64,000 nucleotides of DNA from CBDCNH01 sp965219015 (GTDB lineage Bacteria; Pseudomonadota; Alphaproteobacteria; Rhodobacterales; Rhodobacteraceae), in the NCBI GenBank assembly GCA_965219015.1, contig CBDCNH010000013.1:248001-312000 (forward strand), given 5' to 3'. The notes beneath the pieces were generated by a model. It was given only the letters and a program-made list of their open reading frames with translations, did not search any database and was not told the origin of the DNA. Positions within the stretch are counted from its first letter, which is position 1. Each line of letters starts with the position of its first letter. The translations under genes and the position numbers were made by a program. Positions 35,148 to 44,708 of this stretch are shown in pieces.

Positions 35148-35810
35148 ATGATCGCGCTCGAGAACCTGACCAAGGTCTTTCGCCTCCGCGGCCGGCAGAA
35201 GACGGTCGCCGACCACATCGACGCGGTCTTTCCGACCGGCGTGGCGGTGGGTCTCCTCGGCCGCAACGGGGCCGGAAAATCGACGCTCCTCAAGATCATC
35301 GCGGGCTCGATGGACCCGACCTCGGGCCGCGTGCGCTCCACCGGGACGATCTCCTGGCCCGTCGGCTTCGCGGGGTCGTTCCATCCCGAGCTCACCGGCG
35401 CGCAGAACGCCCGGTTCATCGCCCGCGTCTACGGCGTCGACACGGACGAGATGATCTCGTTCGTCAGCGATTTCGCCAACCTCGGCGCGCATTTCAACCT
35501 GCCGTTTCGCACCTACTCGTCGGGGATGCGCGCGCGGCTGGCGTTCGGCGTCTCGATGGCGGTGCAGTTCGACACCTATCTCGTCGACGAGGTCACGGCC
35601 GTGGGCGACACATCCTTCCGCGAGCGCAGCAACATCGTCTTCAATGACCGGCTCCGAAACGCGGGCGCGATCGTAGTGTCGCACTCGACGGCGATGATCC
35701 GCAGCATCTGCTCGGCGGCCGCCGTGCTCGAGGATGGCCGGTTGACCTACTACGACGACATCGAGGAGGGGCTCGAGGCGCACGAGCGCAACATGGCCGG
35801 CCTCGGCTGA
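35148..35810 (+). CDS. Polysaccharide ABC transporter ATP-binding protein (KpsT-like)
   Basis: 220 residues, the KpsT length. Walker A is GRNGAGKST (38-46), the signature YSSGMRARLAFGVSM and Walker B YLVDEVTAVGD; the FAGSFHPELTGAQNARFIARVYG segment is typical of capsule and O-antigen exporters. There is no C-terminal carbohydrate-binding extension, so chain-terminus recognition as in Wzt is not expected. Divergently placed from its permease; the 83-base gap between the two starts would have to hold both promoters. Confidence 0.92.
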   Translation: MIALENLTKVFRLRGRQKTVADHIDAVFPTGVAVGLLGRNGAGKSTLLKIIAGSMDPTSGRVRSTGTISWPVGFAGSFHPELTGAQNARFIARVYGVDTDEMISFVSDFANLGAHFNLPFRTYSSGMRARLAFGVSMAVQFDTYLVDEVTAVGDTSFRERSNIVFNDRLRNAGAIVVSHSTAMIRSICSAAAVLEDGRLTYYDDIEEGLEAHERNMAGLG

Positions 35811-35816
35811 CGCGCC

Positions 35817-38387
35817 TCACACGATCAGGATGTCCCGCGTCACGGCGTCGAGGTCGTGCCCGCCGGCGAGCGTCAGCGCGTTGCCTTGGCCGAAATCGAA
35901 GACGAGCGAGCCGGCCACCATCGAGGCATAGGTCTCGACCACTTCGGCCGCGGTCATCGCGCCCTGCCAGAGCGTATGCGCGAGGGCGAGCGTCTCGGTC
36001 GCGTCACCGAAGTCGCGGATGACGTCGCGTCCGGCGGAGAAGATGAACGCGTCCGTGCCCGCGCCACCGATCATCAGGTCGTTTCCGAGGCCGCCGTTGA
36101 TCCGGTCGTTGCCAAGCCCGCCGACCAGCGAGTCATCGCCGCCCTGGCCCCAGAGCACGTCGTTGCCGTCGCCGCCGAAGAGCAGGTTGGCCCGGAAGTC
36201 CCCGTTGAGGGCATCGTTGTGGCGGCTGCCGAAGACGTCCTCGACGGACCCGAGCCGATCGCCGGCCGCGTCCCCGCCAAAGCCCCTGCCGTTGGCGAGG
36301 TTGATCGAGACGGCATCGCTCGACGCGCCGTACTGCGCCCGGTCACGGCCGTCCCCGCCCGCGAGCATGTCTCCGCCGGGGCCGCCGATGAGGATGTCGT
36401 TGCCGGTGCCGCCGATGAGCCTGTCGGTGCCGCCGCGACCGTCGAGCACGTCGGTGCCGCCCTGTCCCGTCAGGGTGTTGGCACCGAGGTTGCCGAGGAG
36501 CCGGTCGCCGTAGTTCGAGCCGAGGAGATTCTCCACGGAACCGAAGCGGTCCCCCGCCGCGTAGCCGGTGTTGGCGCCGGGTCTCGCGAGGTCGGCCGTG
36601 ACGCCCGAGACGGCGTCGGCATAGGACGCTTGGTCGATCCCCGCGCCGCCGTCGAGCAGGTCGGCACCCATGCCGCCCGTGAGGATGTCGTTGCCCGCGC
36701 CGCCGAAGAGCCGGTCGGCGCCGCCGCGTCCCTCGAGGACGTCGTTGCCGCCGAGCCCCGAGAGCACGTCGGCGCCCTGATGGCCACGGAGGGTGTCGCC
36801 GAAGCGCGAGCCGTCGATGGCTTCGATCGAGACGAGCCGGTCTCCCCTCGCGTCGCCCGTGTTCTGCGCCGGGCCGAGAAGGTCGACACCGACTCCCGCG
36901 CGTGCGGTGGCGTAGCTCGCGGTGTCGAAGCCCGCGCGCCCGTCGATCAGGTCCGCGCCGCGGCCTCCGGTCAGGACGTTGCCCGCCGCGTTGCCGTAGA
37001 GCCGGTCGGCGCCGAGGCCGCCCAGCGCGTTCTCGATGATCGTGCCCTCGGCGATGACCAGCGCACCTTTCCAGCCCATCACGTCGGACGCGGCACCGGG
37101 GGCGAGGTCGATCACCTGCCCGAGGCCGGCGAAGGAGTAGTCGATGGTATCGGTGCCGCCGGTATCGTCGACGGTGATGGCGATGGGCGAGCCGGAGTAG
37201 ACCCCGACGTCGCGTGGCGCCTCGCGCGCGAGCTGTGCGAAGAGCGCGCCGAGATAGCCGCCCGCGTTGGAGTGGGCGCCGTATGTCGTGTTGCCCCCAT
37301 GCACGTTCGGGGCCGTCCCGTAGAGCGCCTGCACGGCAAGGATGTCGGCGGCCATCGGCGTCACCACGTAGGCCTGCGTGCCGTGGATGTAGGTGTTCTG
37401 CGCCTGGTCGAAGTACGACATCACCGACGCCTGCCAGCTGTCGTTGCGGTAGTCGTTGTCGGAGCCGTAAGCAGCGTCGCCATTGTAATTGCCGGCGTGC
37501 CCGAGGCCGATCGCATGGCCGGTCTCGTGGATGAACGTCTGGAACGCGTAGCCGTCGAGCGAGGTGCCGTATTGCGCGATCCAATCCGTCGAGATGTTGA
37601 CGGTCGAGGACAGAATCGTGTTGCCCCGCGTGGTCGAGGCCGTGGAGGCGCCCGGGGCTGCATCGTCGAATGTGATGCGCGCGTCGGGGCCGTTGGTCTC
37701 GACGAAGCGGATGCCGGTCGCGGTGCTCCAGCTCTCGCAGGCGAGCCGTGCCAGGCGCGCGCCTTCCGCGGTCAGGAGCGCGGTGCTGTATGTGATCGTG
37801 CCGCCGGGAACCACGTCGAACGACCGTGACGACTGGCCGGATGCGTTCCAGTAGCCCGTCGTGAGCTGCCAGGCGATCTCCTGCATCGTGTAGATGCCGG
37901 TGCCGGCCGGCGGCGGCGAGCCGGGGCCAGCGCCGCCGCCACCGCCGCCGGCCGGGTTGAGCGACAGGACATAGTCGCCCGTATCGTCGTCCGACAGCGC
38001 CTCCGCGTCGACGTAGTACCGCCCGGTGCCGGTCGCGACGAACTCGAGCCGGGCGTCGGAGCCGCCGCCGCCGTCGTCGTCGGACAGAAGATAGGCGCCG
38101 TTGGTGTCGCGGAGCGTGAGATAGGGGTCGCCGAGCGGGTCGTAGTCGGTGTCCCCGTCGAGCGTCACGACGTAGGTCTGCCCGGCCACCAGGTCGACCG
38201 CCGCCCAGTCGCTGTCGCCGCCGAAACCGACCGCGCCGCGCAGCGTGTCCCCCGGAGCAAGCCTGTAGGCCGTCGATGCGTTGCCGGCGGCGTCGTCGAA
38301 CTCGAAGGTCGTCTGCCGGACAGCGGATGGCGGCGCGAAGCTGCACGTCGGGGCGTGGCGGTTGATCATCGCGCACATCATGCACAT
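35817..38387 (-). CDS. Secreted M10 (serralysin-like) metalloprotease with PPC and RTX repeats
   Basis: 856 residues. The start at 38387 is fixed by a perfect AGGAGGT 6 bases upstream. Order: a short cysteine-bearing leader (MCMMCAMINRHAPTCSF); a pre-peptidase PPC domain (about 28-130); a glycine/proline linker; the metzincin zinc site HETGHAIGLGH near 285-295 with the Met-turn VMSYFD near 320; then RTX repeats (GGxGxDxLx) in about three modules from 430 onward; and a conserved tail ending LDAVTRDILIV. No Sec signal peptide is present, so export by a type I system is expected, but no such system is in the window. Confidence 0.9.
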   Translation of the reverse strand: MCMMCAMINRHAPTCSFAPPSAVRQTTFEFDDAAGNASTAYRLAPGDTLRGAVGFGGDSDWAAVDLVAGQTYVVTLDGDTDYDPLGDPYLTLRDTNGAYLLSDDDGGGGSDARLEFVATGTGRYYVDAEALSDDDTGDYVLSLNPAGGGGGGAGPGSPPPAGTGIYTMQEIAWQLTTGYWNASGQSSRSFDVVPGGTITYSTALLTAEGARLARLACESWSTATGIRFVETNGPDARITFDDAAPGASTASTTRGNTILSSTVNISTDWIAQYGTSLDGYAFQTFIHETGHAIGLGHAGNYNGDAAYGSDNDYRNDSWQASVMSYFDQAQNTYIHGTQAYVVTPMAADILAVQALYGTAPNVHGGNTTYGAHSNAGGYLGALFAQLAREAPRDVGVYSGSPIAITVDDTGGTDTIDYSFAGLGQVIDLAPGAASDVMGWKGALVIAEGTIIENALGGLGADRLYGNAAGNVLTGGRGADLIDGRAGFDTASYATARAGVGVDLLGPAQNTGDARGDRLVSIEAIDGSRFGDTLRGHQGADVLSGLGGNDVLEGRGGADRLFGGAGNDILTGGMGADLLDGGAGIDQASYADAVSGVTADLARPGANTGYAAGDRFGSVENLLGSNYGDRLLGNLGANTLTGQGGTDVLDGRGGTDRLIGGTGNDILIGGPGGDMLAGGDGRDRAQYGASSDAVSINLANGRGFGGDAAGDRLGSVEDVFGSRHNDALNGDFRANLLFGGDGNDVLWGQGGDDSLVGGLGNDRINGGLGNDLMIGGAGTDAFIFSAGRDVIRDFGDATETLALAHTLWQGAMTAAEVVETYASMVAGSLVFDFGQGNALTLAGGHDLDAVTRDILIV

Positions 38388-38611
38388 CGGCGGCACCTCC
38401 TGCGTAAAACCAGCCCCGACCAAGAGCCGCGAGGTGTGAGGATTTCCCTAAGATCTGTGGCCGCGCCGATCCATCGATGTCAACGACCTCGCTGACGCAC
38501 CGCGGAAGCCCGCGGGATTTTCGCTAATCGCCCAAGTGCGGCCACAAAGTCCGAAGGCGGTATTAACGGCGCTCGGGCAGGCTCATCGGGCATGGGGGTG
38601 CTGTATGTCGG
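38388..38611. other. Divergent promoter region between two RTX genes
   Basis: 224 bases between the starts of the M10 protease and the second RTX protein. It includes the AGGAGGT of the protease and a TTAA near 38565. No EcfG or full CtrA pattern is present. Both genes are probably controlled from here. Confidence 0.45.
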
Positions 38612-41467
38612 GTGATCGGTTTGGCCGAGTTCAGGCTCATTCAGACGCTTTCGAGCGACGCCTCCCCCTATCTCTCGGGCATCACGGATCTCGCGATCCG
38701 CTGGTCGGGCGGGGAGGCGACGCTCTATAGCGCCAGCGCCGCGGGCGGCGGCATCAGCGCGTTCCGCGTCTCGAACGGACCCGCCGAAGCGCTCGGCGTC
38801 CGCGCCTTCGGCCCGACGCCGCTCCGCGCCCTGCCCACATCGCTGGGCATGGTCGACCTCGGCGGCGATTGCTTCGTCTTTCCCGCCGGCCGGCTCGACT
38901 CCACCGTGCGCGGCTATGCGCTCGGACCGACAGGTGCCATCGGGGCGCAGACCGGATTTGCGACATCGAAGGGCTTCGAGGCCGACGTCACCGTGATGAC
39001 GAGCGCGAGCACCGGCGGGCACAGCTTCGTCTACGCGGGCCATGCGTCGGGTTCGGGCATCGCGACTTACGAGGTCACCGAGGATCACCGGCTCGTGCAA
39101 CGCGCCGAACTCGGCGCCCGGAGCGCGCAGGCGGGGCACGGGGCCACCGCAGACGTCGCGGCGCTGAGCGTCGTCACGGTCGGGCAGTCGCAGATCCTGC
39201 TTGCCGCGATGAGCGGCGGCGATGCCATAGCCTCGATGCGGATCGGCGCCACCGGCGTGCCGGTCGCCGCCGCGAGCCTCGGCGCGCAGGACGGCATCGG
39301 GATCGCCGCGCCGACGGCCATCGCGACGGCGACCCTCGGCGGCACGGTCTACGCGATTGCCGGCTCCGCGGGCACGGGTTCGCTCGCGGTGATGAGCGTC
39401 GGCGCGGATGGCGCGCTCGCGCTCACCGATTATGTGCTCGATACCCTCGGCACGCGCTTCGCGCATGTCACCGCGGTCGAGGCCGTGACGGTCGGCGACC
39501 GGGTCTACGTGCTCGCGGCCGGCAGCGACGATGGCGTGAGCCTGCTCACGCTCCTGCCGGGCGGGAGGCTCCTGTACCTCGGCGCGGTCGAGGACACCGC
39601 CGCCACGACGCTCGACAACGTCTCGGCGCTCGCCGCAACGGCGGTCGACGGGCGCATCGCCCTGTTCGTGGCGAGCGGGACCGAGCCCGGGCTCACCGAG
39701 TTCTCGATCGGCCTCGGCCAGGCCGGCGTCACCCGGATCGGAGCGGGCGCGGCCGACCGCCTCGTCGGCACGGGCGCCGACGACGTGCTCGCCGGCGGCG
39801 GCGGCGGCGACGTGCTGATCGGCGGGGCCGGCAGCGACATTCTGCTCGATGGCAGCGGCCGCGACCATATGGCCGGCGGAGACGGCGTCGACACCTTCGT
39901 CTTCGTGCCCGACGGCGAGCCCGATTTCATCACCGACTTCGAGCGCGGCGTCGACCGGCTGGACCTTTCCGCCTTCGATCTGCTCTACACCGCCGACCGG
40001 CTCACCGTCACCCCGACGTCGAACGGCGCGCAGATCCGCTATGGGAGCGAGCTCATCGTCGTGACCGCCCGAGACGGCATGCCGCTGACGGCCGCCGATT
40101 TCACCTCCGACCGCGTGCTGAACATCGACCGCCCGCCGCGCGGCGTCACCACGCCCGATCCGGTCCATCCGGGAACGCCCTACAACGACGTGCTGACGGG
40201 CACCGAAGGACCGGACGTGCTGCGCGGTCTGGCGGGGCACGACACGCTCTACGGTCTTGGCGGCAACGACGTGCTCTTCGGCGGGCTGGGCGCGAACCGG
40301 CTGATCGGCGGCGCCGGGATCGACCGCGCCGATTACGGCGACGCGACTTTCGGCGTGCTGGCGGACCTTTTCAATCCGCGCGAGAACCGCGGCCAGGCGC
40401 AGGCCGACGGCTACAGCGGCATCGAGGATCTGGGCGGGTCCGACTTCGCGGATTCGCTCCGTGGCGACAACGGCGCCAACATGCTCGACGGCCGTGGCGG
40501 CGCCGACGCGCTCTTCGGGCGCGGCGGCGCCGACCGTCTCTTCGGGGGCGCGGGCGATGATCGGCTCTACGGCGACGCGGGCGACGACTCCCTCAACGGC
40601 GGCGCGGGCGCGGACCGGCTCGACGGTGGCGCCGGGTTCGACTTCGCGGACTACGCCGGCTCAAGACCGGGTCTCCTCGCCGACCTGCAGGCGCCTTGGG
40701 CCAATCGTGGCGACGCTGCGGGCGACACCTACTTCGGCATCGAGGGGCTCTCGGGGTCCGGGAACAACGACAACCTTCGAGGCACGCGCGGCTCCGACGT
40801 GCTGTCGGGTCAGGGCGGCACCGACTGGCTCTTCGGCCGGCAGGGCAGCGACCGGCTCTACGGCGGCGCGGGCAGCGACGTGGTGATCGGTGGCGCGGGG
40901 GCCGACGTCCTCGATGGCGGCATCAACCGCGACCGCGCGCAATACTCCGACTCGCCGCGGGGCCTGACCGTCGATCTCCAAACCCCCCGCGCCAACACCG
41001 GCGATGCCACAGGCGACGTGTTCGTCTCCATCGAGGATCTCGGCGGCTCGCAATCGAACGACGTGCTCTACGGCGACCGAGGCTCGAACCGGCTCTTCGG
41101 CTACGGCGGCAACGACACGCTCGTCGGCCGCGACGGCAACGACTTCCTCTACGGCGGGGTGGGCAGCGACCTTCTCGACGGCGGCGCCGGCGACGACCTT
41201 CTCGAAGGCGGTCCCGGCAGCGACCGCTTCATCTTCCGTCCGGCCTACGACGACGACCGCATCACCGACTTCGACGTGCGGAGCGACCGCGTGCTTCTCG
41301 ACGACGCGCTCTGGAACGGCCAGCACCTGCGCGCCGCCGACGTGCTCGACTACTATGCCACCGTGCGGGGCGGCAACGCGGTGCTCGACTTCGGGCACGG
41401 CGAAAGCCTGACGCTCCTCGGCGTCACCGATCTCGAGGCCCTCGCGCGCGACATCGTCATCATCTGA
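38612..41467 (+). CDS. Large RTX calcium-binding protein with N-terminal propeller-like domain
   Basis: 951 residues from a GTG at 38612 (a TTG at 38621 is an alternative). Residues about 10-375 consist of repeated strands such as LAAMSGGDAIASMRIG and LAAGSDDGVSLLTLLPGG, suggesting a beta-propeller. RTX nonapeptides occur at about 380-430, then a spacer, then four long RTX modules to about 870. The tail (DRFIFRPAYDDDRITDF ... DLEALARDIVII) is homologous to that of the divergent protease. No Sec signal; likely type I secretion. No catalytic motif was found, so adhesin, matrix or lactonase-like roles remain open. Confidence 0.85.
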   Translation: MIGLAEFRLIQTLSSDASPYLSGITDLAIRWSGGEATLYSASAAGGGISAFRVSNGPAEALGVRAFGPTPLRALPTSLGMVDLGGDCFVFPAGRLDSTVRGYALGPTGAIGAQTGFATSKGFEADVTVMTSASTGGHSFVYAGHASGSGIATYEVTEDHRLVQRAELGARSAQAGHGATADVAALSVVTVGQSQILLAAMSGGDAIASMRIGATGVPVAAASLGAQDGIGIAAPTAIATATLGGTVYAIAGSAGTGSLAVMSVGADGALALTDYVLDTLGTRFAHVTAVEAVTVGDRVYVLAAGSDDGVSLLTLLPGGRLLYLGAVEDTAATTLDNVSALAATAVDGRIALFVASGTEPGLTEFSIGLGQAGVTRIGAGAADRLVGTGADDVLAGGGGGDVLIGGAGSDILLDGSGRDHMAGGDGVDTFVFVPDGEPDFITDFERGVDRLDLSAFDLLYTADRLTVTPTSNGAQIRYGSELIVVTARDGMPLTAADFTSDRVLNIDRPPRGVTTPDPVHPGTPYNDVLTGTEGPDVLRGLAGHDTLYGLGGNDVLFGGLGANRLIGGAGIDRADYGDATFGVLADLFNPRENRGQAQADGYSGIEDLGGSDFADSLRGDNGANMLDGRGGADALFGRGGADRLFGGAGDDRLYGDAGDDSLNGGAGADRLDGGAGFDFADYAGSRPGLLADLQAPWANRGDAAGDTYFGIEGLSGSGNNDNLRGTRGSDVLSGQGGTDWLFGRQGSDRLYGGAGSDVVIGGAGADVLDGGINRDRAQYSDSPRGLTVDLQTPRANTGDATGDVFVSIEDLGGSQSNDVLYGDRGSNRLFGYGGNDTLVGRDGNDFLYGGVGSDLLDGGAGDDLLEGGPGSDRFIFRPAYDDDRITDFDVRSDRVLLDDALWNGQHLRAADVLDYYATVRGGNAVLDFGHGESLTLLGVTDLEALARDIVII

Positions 41468-41470
41468 CGC

Positions 41471-42199
41471 TCAGGCGATTTCCTCGGCGATGTCGATCAC
41501 GTCAGGCTCGAACGGCTCGACCTGCGCCATCGCGTTGGCGCCCGCGGTGAAGGCCGTGAGGTTGGACGGGTCGAGATGCGCGAGCTGCCACGGCGCGAAC
41601 CGCCACCAGCGGCTCCTGAGGAGCGGCGAGATCAGCGCCGCGGGCACGCGCATGCGCTTGATGACGGCCGGGTTCCCCGCGACGATGGCATAGGGCGGCA
41701 CCGGCTTCGTCACGACCGCATGGGCGGCGACCACCGCCCCGTCGCCGATGCTGACGCCGGCGGCAATATAGGCGCCGTGACCGATCCACACGTCGTTGCC
41801 GATCTCGGTGATCCTGGCGCGCGTGGCCGGGCCGGTCGTCGTGAAGGCGTAGTCGTGATAGGCCTCGGCGCCGGTGAAGCCGCCCTCGAGCTCGATCGTG
41901 CGGTCGCGCAGGTAGAAGAACGGGCTCGTCGATGCCCAGGTGAGCGGATGGTTCTGCCGGCCGATCTGCACCTCCTCGCCGAAGGAGCAGTAGCGCCCGA
42001 TCCGCGCTGCCGCGCAGTAGCCCGAGACCTGATAGGAGAACGCGCCGAGATGCAGCGAGTGCTCGTACTGGGTCCACTTCAGGCTGCAGGGCGCTTCGAG
42101 CCGTGTCGCGCTCGGCAGGGTGACGTTCGGACCGCCGCGGGGAAGAACCTCGACGCCCCGGTCAGCGAGCGACGCGATGGAGATCGAGAGCCGGGCCAT
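41471..42199 (-). CDS. CatB-type (left-handed beta-helix) acetyltransferase
   Basis: 242 residues from the ATG at 42199, which overlaps the glycosyltransferase end by 38 bases. Hexapeptide repeats form the core: GRYCSFGEEVQIGRQNH, IGNDVWIGHGAYIAAGVSIGDGAVVAAHAVVTKPVPPYAIVAGNPA, with the catalytic-type histidine in RQNHPLTW. The xenobiotic/CatB-like group acetylates sugars or antibiotics using acetyl-CoA. As last gene of the rhamnose and glycosyltransferase operon it most likely O-acetylates a glycan. Confidence 0.87.
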   Translation of the reverse strand: MARLSISIASLADRGVEVLPRGGPNVTLPSATRLEAPCSLKWTQYEHSLHLGAFSYQVSGYCAAARIGRYCSFGEEVQIGRQNHPLTWASTSPFFYLRDRTIELEGGFTGAEAYHDYAFTTTGPATRARITEIGNDVWIGHGAYIAAGVSIGDGAVVAAHAVVTKPVPPYAIVAGNPAVIKRMRVPAALISPLLRSRWWRFAPWQLAHLDPSNLTAFTAGANAMAQVEPFEPDVIDIAEEIA

Positions 42200-44708
42200 G
42201 CTGTCCGTCCGTCCTGGGGATCTGTGCAAGCACCGTGTTCACCATTTCGTCGATGTCCGCAAACGGCAACACCGTCCCGTTGGGGGCCGCGCGCACCGCT
42301 TCCGCCTGCGCGCCGAGGTCGAAGCAGGTGACGGGGAACCCGGTCGCCAGCGCTTCGCGCACCGCGAAGGAGAAGGTCTCCGGCCAGACCGAGGGCATGA
42401 GCCACTCGGTGATACCGTGCCGCGCGACGATCTCGGGCAGGTCCGCCAGACGATAGGCGCCGTGGACCACGGCCGGTGGGGGCAGTGGCCAGGCCGGATC
42501 GACGCGGCCGACGATGACGAGCCCCGTACCGTCGTTCGCCCGCGCGAGCCGCTGGGCAAGGCGCTGGAGGACCGCCGCTCCCTTCTGATAACCGATGTCG
42601 CCCAGCACGCCGATGACCCTGCCGCCGCTGGCGGGAGCGGGCAGTTCGGGGACGGCATGGGGCATGCGGTGCGGTGCGATCACCATCCGCGCGGCATCGC
42701 GCGGGTAGGCCGCGGTGACGATGTCGAGCGAGCTCGACGAGAAGACCTCCACCCGGTCCGCCGCGCCGATGAGCCTGCCCCAGGCCTCGCGCCAGTCGGC
42801 CAGCGTGACCCGCGTGCCGTCCGGCCGGTTGATGTTGTGCGCGGGATCGACCGAAGCCGCTTCGGGGGGGCCGCGATACCGGCCCTTGGCGTCGAGCAGC
42901 GTATAGGCCGGGCTCACCGGAAAGTAGTCGTGCAGCAGCAGCGTGAGCCGGCTCCCGGGCCGGCAGAGCGCGAGCAACCGCTCGGGGATCGCCACGGGGT
43001 CAGGGTCGCCGACGCCGCAGGAATAGACGATGCGCCGGTTCGCGATTGGATCCAGGAGCCGGTCGATCAGCGTGAAGTCGTCGGTGTCGCCTGCGGTGAC
43101 GCCCTCCGGCGCATGTGCCTCCAGCCGCCAGCGCCGGGCGCCGCCGACGCGCAGCACCAGCGCGCCGCCGACCTCCGCGATGTCGTCGGCGACATGCCCC
43201 TTGAGGTAGCTCTCCGCGCCGCCCCCCCACGAATGGGCGAGGTAGATCGGCATGGGGCGTCGTGCCGCCGCGCCGAGAGCCGCGATGGCGAGCGCGAGCC
43301 GCGCCGTCACCAGCGGGTCCGCCTGGATGAAGTGCTGCACGTCGCCGTCGAAGTTCGGGTAGCGGCGCGTGATCCTCTCGCCGTTCTCGCGCAGGAGCGC
43401 CCGCTTGGCCTCGCTGCCGAAGGACGTGCCGCCGCGATGCTCGACGAAGAGGTTGGCGATGCCGACATGCCGGGCGCCCATCGCCAGCGTCCGGCGGCAC
43501 CAGTCGACCTCCTCGCCGTAGCCGCGCCCGAACGCGGTGTCGAGCGCCGGCACCCGTGCGAGCCAGGCCGCGTTCATCGCCATGCAGAACCCCACGCCCG
43601 TCGGCGCGTCGGCAATGACGCGGGGCGAGAGCAGGCGCGCCGCCGCGTCGATGCGCTCGGCCTGACCCGCGGCGAGCGGCGCGCGGACGCAGATCACCGG
43701 CACCGAGAAGATCTCGGCGTCGTTCGACATCGGCGTGACGCTCGCGATGGCGGGCTGATCGACGATGGGACGCATCAGCCGCGAAGCCCAGCCTGCGGGA
43801 ACGAAGGCGTCGGAGTTGACGAGCACCACGTGGTCGCCCGACGTGCTGGCCTCTTCGAGCGCGCGGTTGACGGAGCGGATGAACCCGAGGTTCGTCTCGT
43901 TCTCGAGGATCTCGACCGCGCCTCGCGCTTGCACGTCGGGTCGCGCCGCCCAGTCGCGCAGCCACGGCCGGATCGCCGGGTCGGGCGAGCAGTCCTCGAC
44001 GACGAGAAGCCGGAACGGCACGTCGGTGTGTCGGACCAGGCGGTCGAGAACCTCGGGCAGCAGGTCGAACGCGTTGTAGACCGGCACGATGATGGTGATC
44101 CGCATCGCGGCAAGCTCGGTCGTCGGGGCGGCGGCATGGTCGGCCTTCGTCGCGAACACATCCGGGTCGAGCGGCGTCAGCCCGCCGACGCGATGGAGTC
44201 CGAGCGCCCCGACGATCGCGGCCCGTGCCGCATCGGATCGCCGGTAGCGCCACTGCAGGATCGATGGTGCGAGGCTCGCCACGAGACCTGCGAAACGCGC
44301 CATCGTGGCTGCACGGGCCACGAGGAGACTGCGCTGGCGGAACGGGGGGACGGGATAGAGAAGCTGTCGCTGGCCGCGTCCGAGGCTGAGCCAGAGCGTC
44401 CCGAGGCTCCGCGGCGCCTCGACCTCGAAGCCGAGGTCGTTCGAGACGTCGGCGTCGGTCGCCTCCGCGACATCGGCGCGGCGGATGCGCCGGGCCGGGC
44501 CGCCCGCGGGTCCGCCCTCGCCCACGAGCACGATCCGTGCGAGCGTCGTCCAGCCGATGACGCGCAGCCGGCCGTCCTGGTAGCCGATGCTGTCGACATG
44601 GCCGACGCGCGTTCCGGTCTCGTCGAAGAGCGGAAAGCCGGGCCGCGCAAGGCGGCGGTGGCGCGCCTCGAACTGGCCGTAGACGGAACGGAGCCGCGCG
44701 AAGGCCAT
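42162..44708 (-). CDS. Two-domain glycosyltransferase (GT2 plus GT4-like)
   Basis: 848 residues. Residues 1-195 are an unrecognised domain. A GT-A family 2 domain covers about 205-450: ITIIVPVYNAFDLLPEVLDRLVRH, ETNLGFIRSVNRAL, the metal-site LVNSDAF, and YGEEVDWCRR. A GT-B family 4-like domain covers about 485-848: YLAHSWGGGAESYLKGHV, IGVLGDIGYQKGAAVL, and the nucleotide-site WPETFSFAVREALATGFPV. Each domain could transfer one sugar. Downstream of rfbA with ATGA overlap, so at least one donor is probably dTDP-L-rhamnose. No membrane segments. Confidence 0.85.
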   Translation of the reverse strand: MAFARLRSVYGQFEARHRRLARPGFPLFDETGTRVGHVDSIGYQDGRLRVIGWTTLARIVLVGEGGPAGGPARRIRRADVAEATDADVSNDLGFEVEAPRSLGTLWLSLGRGQRQLLYPVPPFRQRSLLVARAATMARFAGLVASLAPSILQWRYRRSDAARAAIVGALGLHRVGGLTPLDPDVFATKADHAAAPTTELAAMRITIIVPVYNAFDLLPEVLDRLVRHTDVPFRLLVVEDCSPDPAIRPWLRDWAARPDVQARGAVEILENETNLGFIRSVNRALEEASTSGDHVVLVNSDAFVPAGWASRLMRPIVDQPAIASVTPMSNDAEIFSVPVICVRAPLAAGQAERIDAAARLLSPRVIADAPTGVGFCMAMNAAWLARVPALDTAFGRGYGEEVDWCRRTLAMGARHVGIANLFVEHRGGTSFGSEAKRALLRENGERITRRYPNFDGDVQHFIQADPLVTARLALAIAALGAAARRPMPIYLAHSWGGGAESYLKGHVADDIAEVGGALVLRVGGARRWRLEAHAPEGVTAGDTDDFTLIDRLLDPIANRRIVYSCGVGDPDPVAIPERLLALCRPGSRLTLLLHDYFPVSPAYTLLDAKGRYRGPPEAASVDPAHNINRPDGTRVTLADWREAWGRLIGAADRVEVFSSSSLDIVTAAYPRDAARMVIAPHRMPHAVPELPAPASGGRVIGVLGDIGYQKGAAVLQRLAQRLARANDGTGLVIVGRVDPAWPLPPPAVVHGAYRLADLPEIVARHGITEWLMPSVWPETFSFAVREALATGFPVTCFDLGAQAEAVRAAPNGTVLPFADIDEMVNTVLAQIPRTDGQHGPALDLHRVAR

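Noticed and set aside
35811..41470. A type I secretion system next to the RTX genes
   Set aside because: The only ABC genes nearby are a KpsM/KpsT-type polysaccharide exporter; no fused HlyB-type ATPase, HlyD adaptor or TolC is present.
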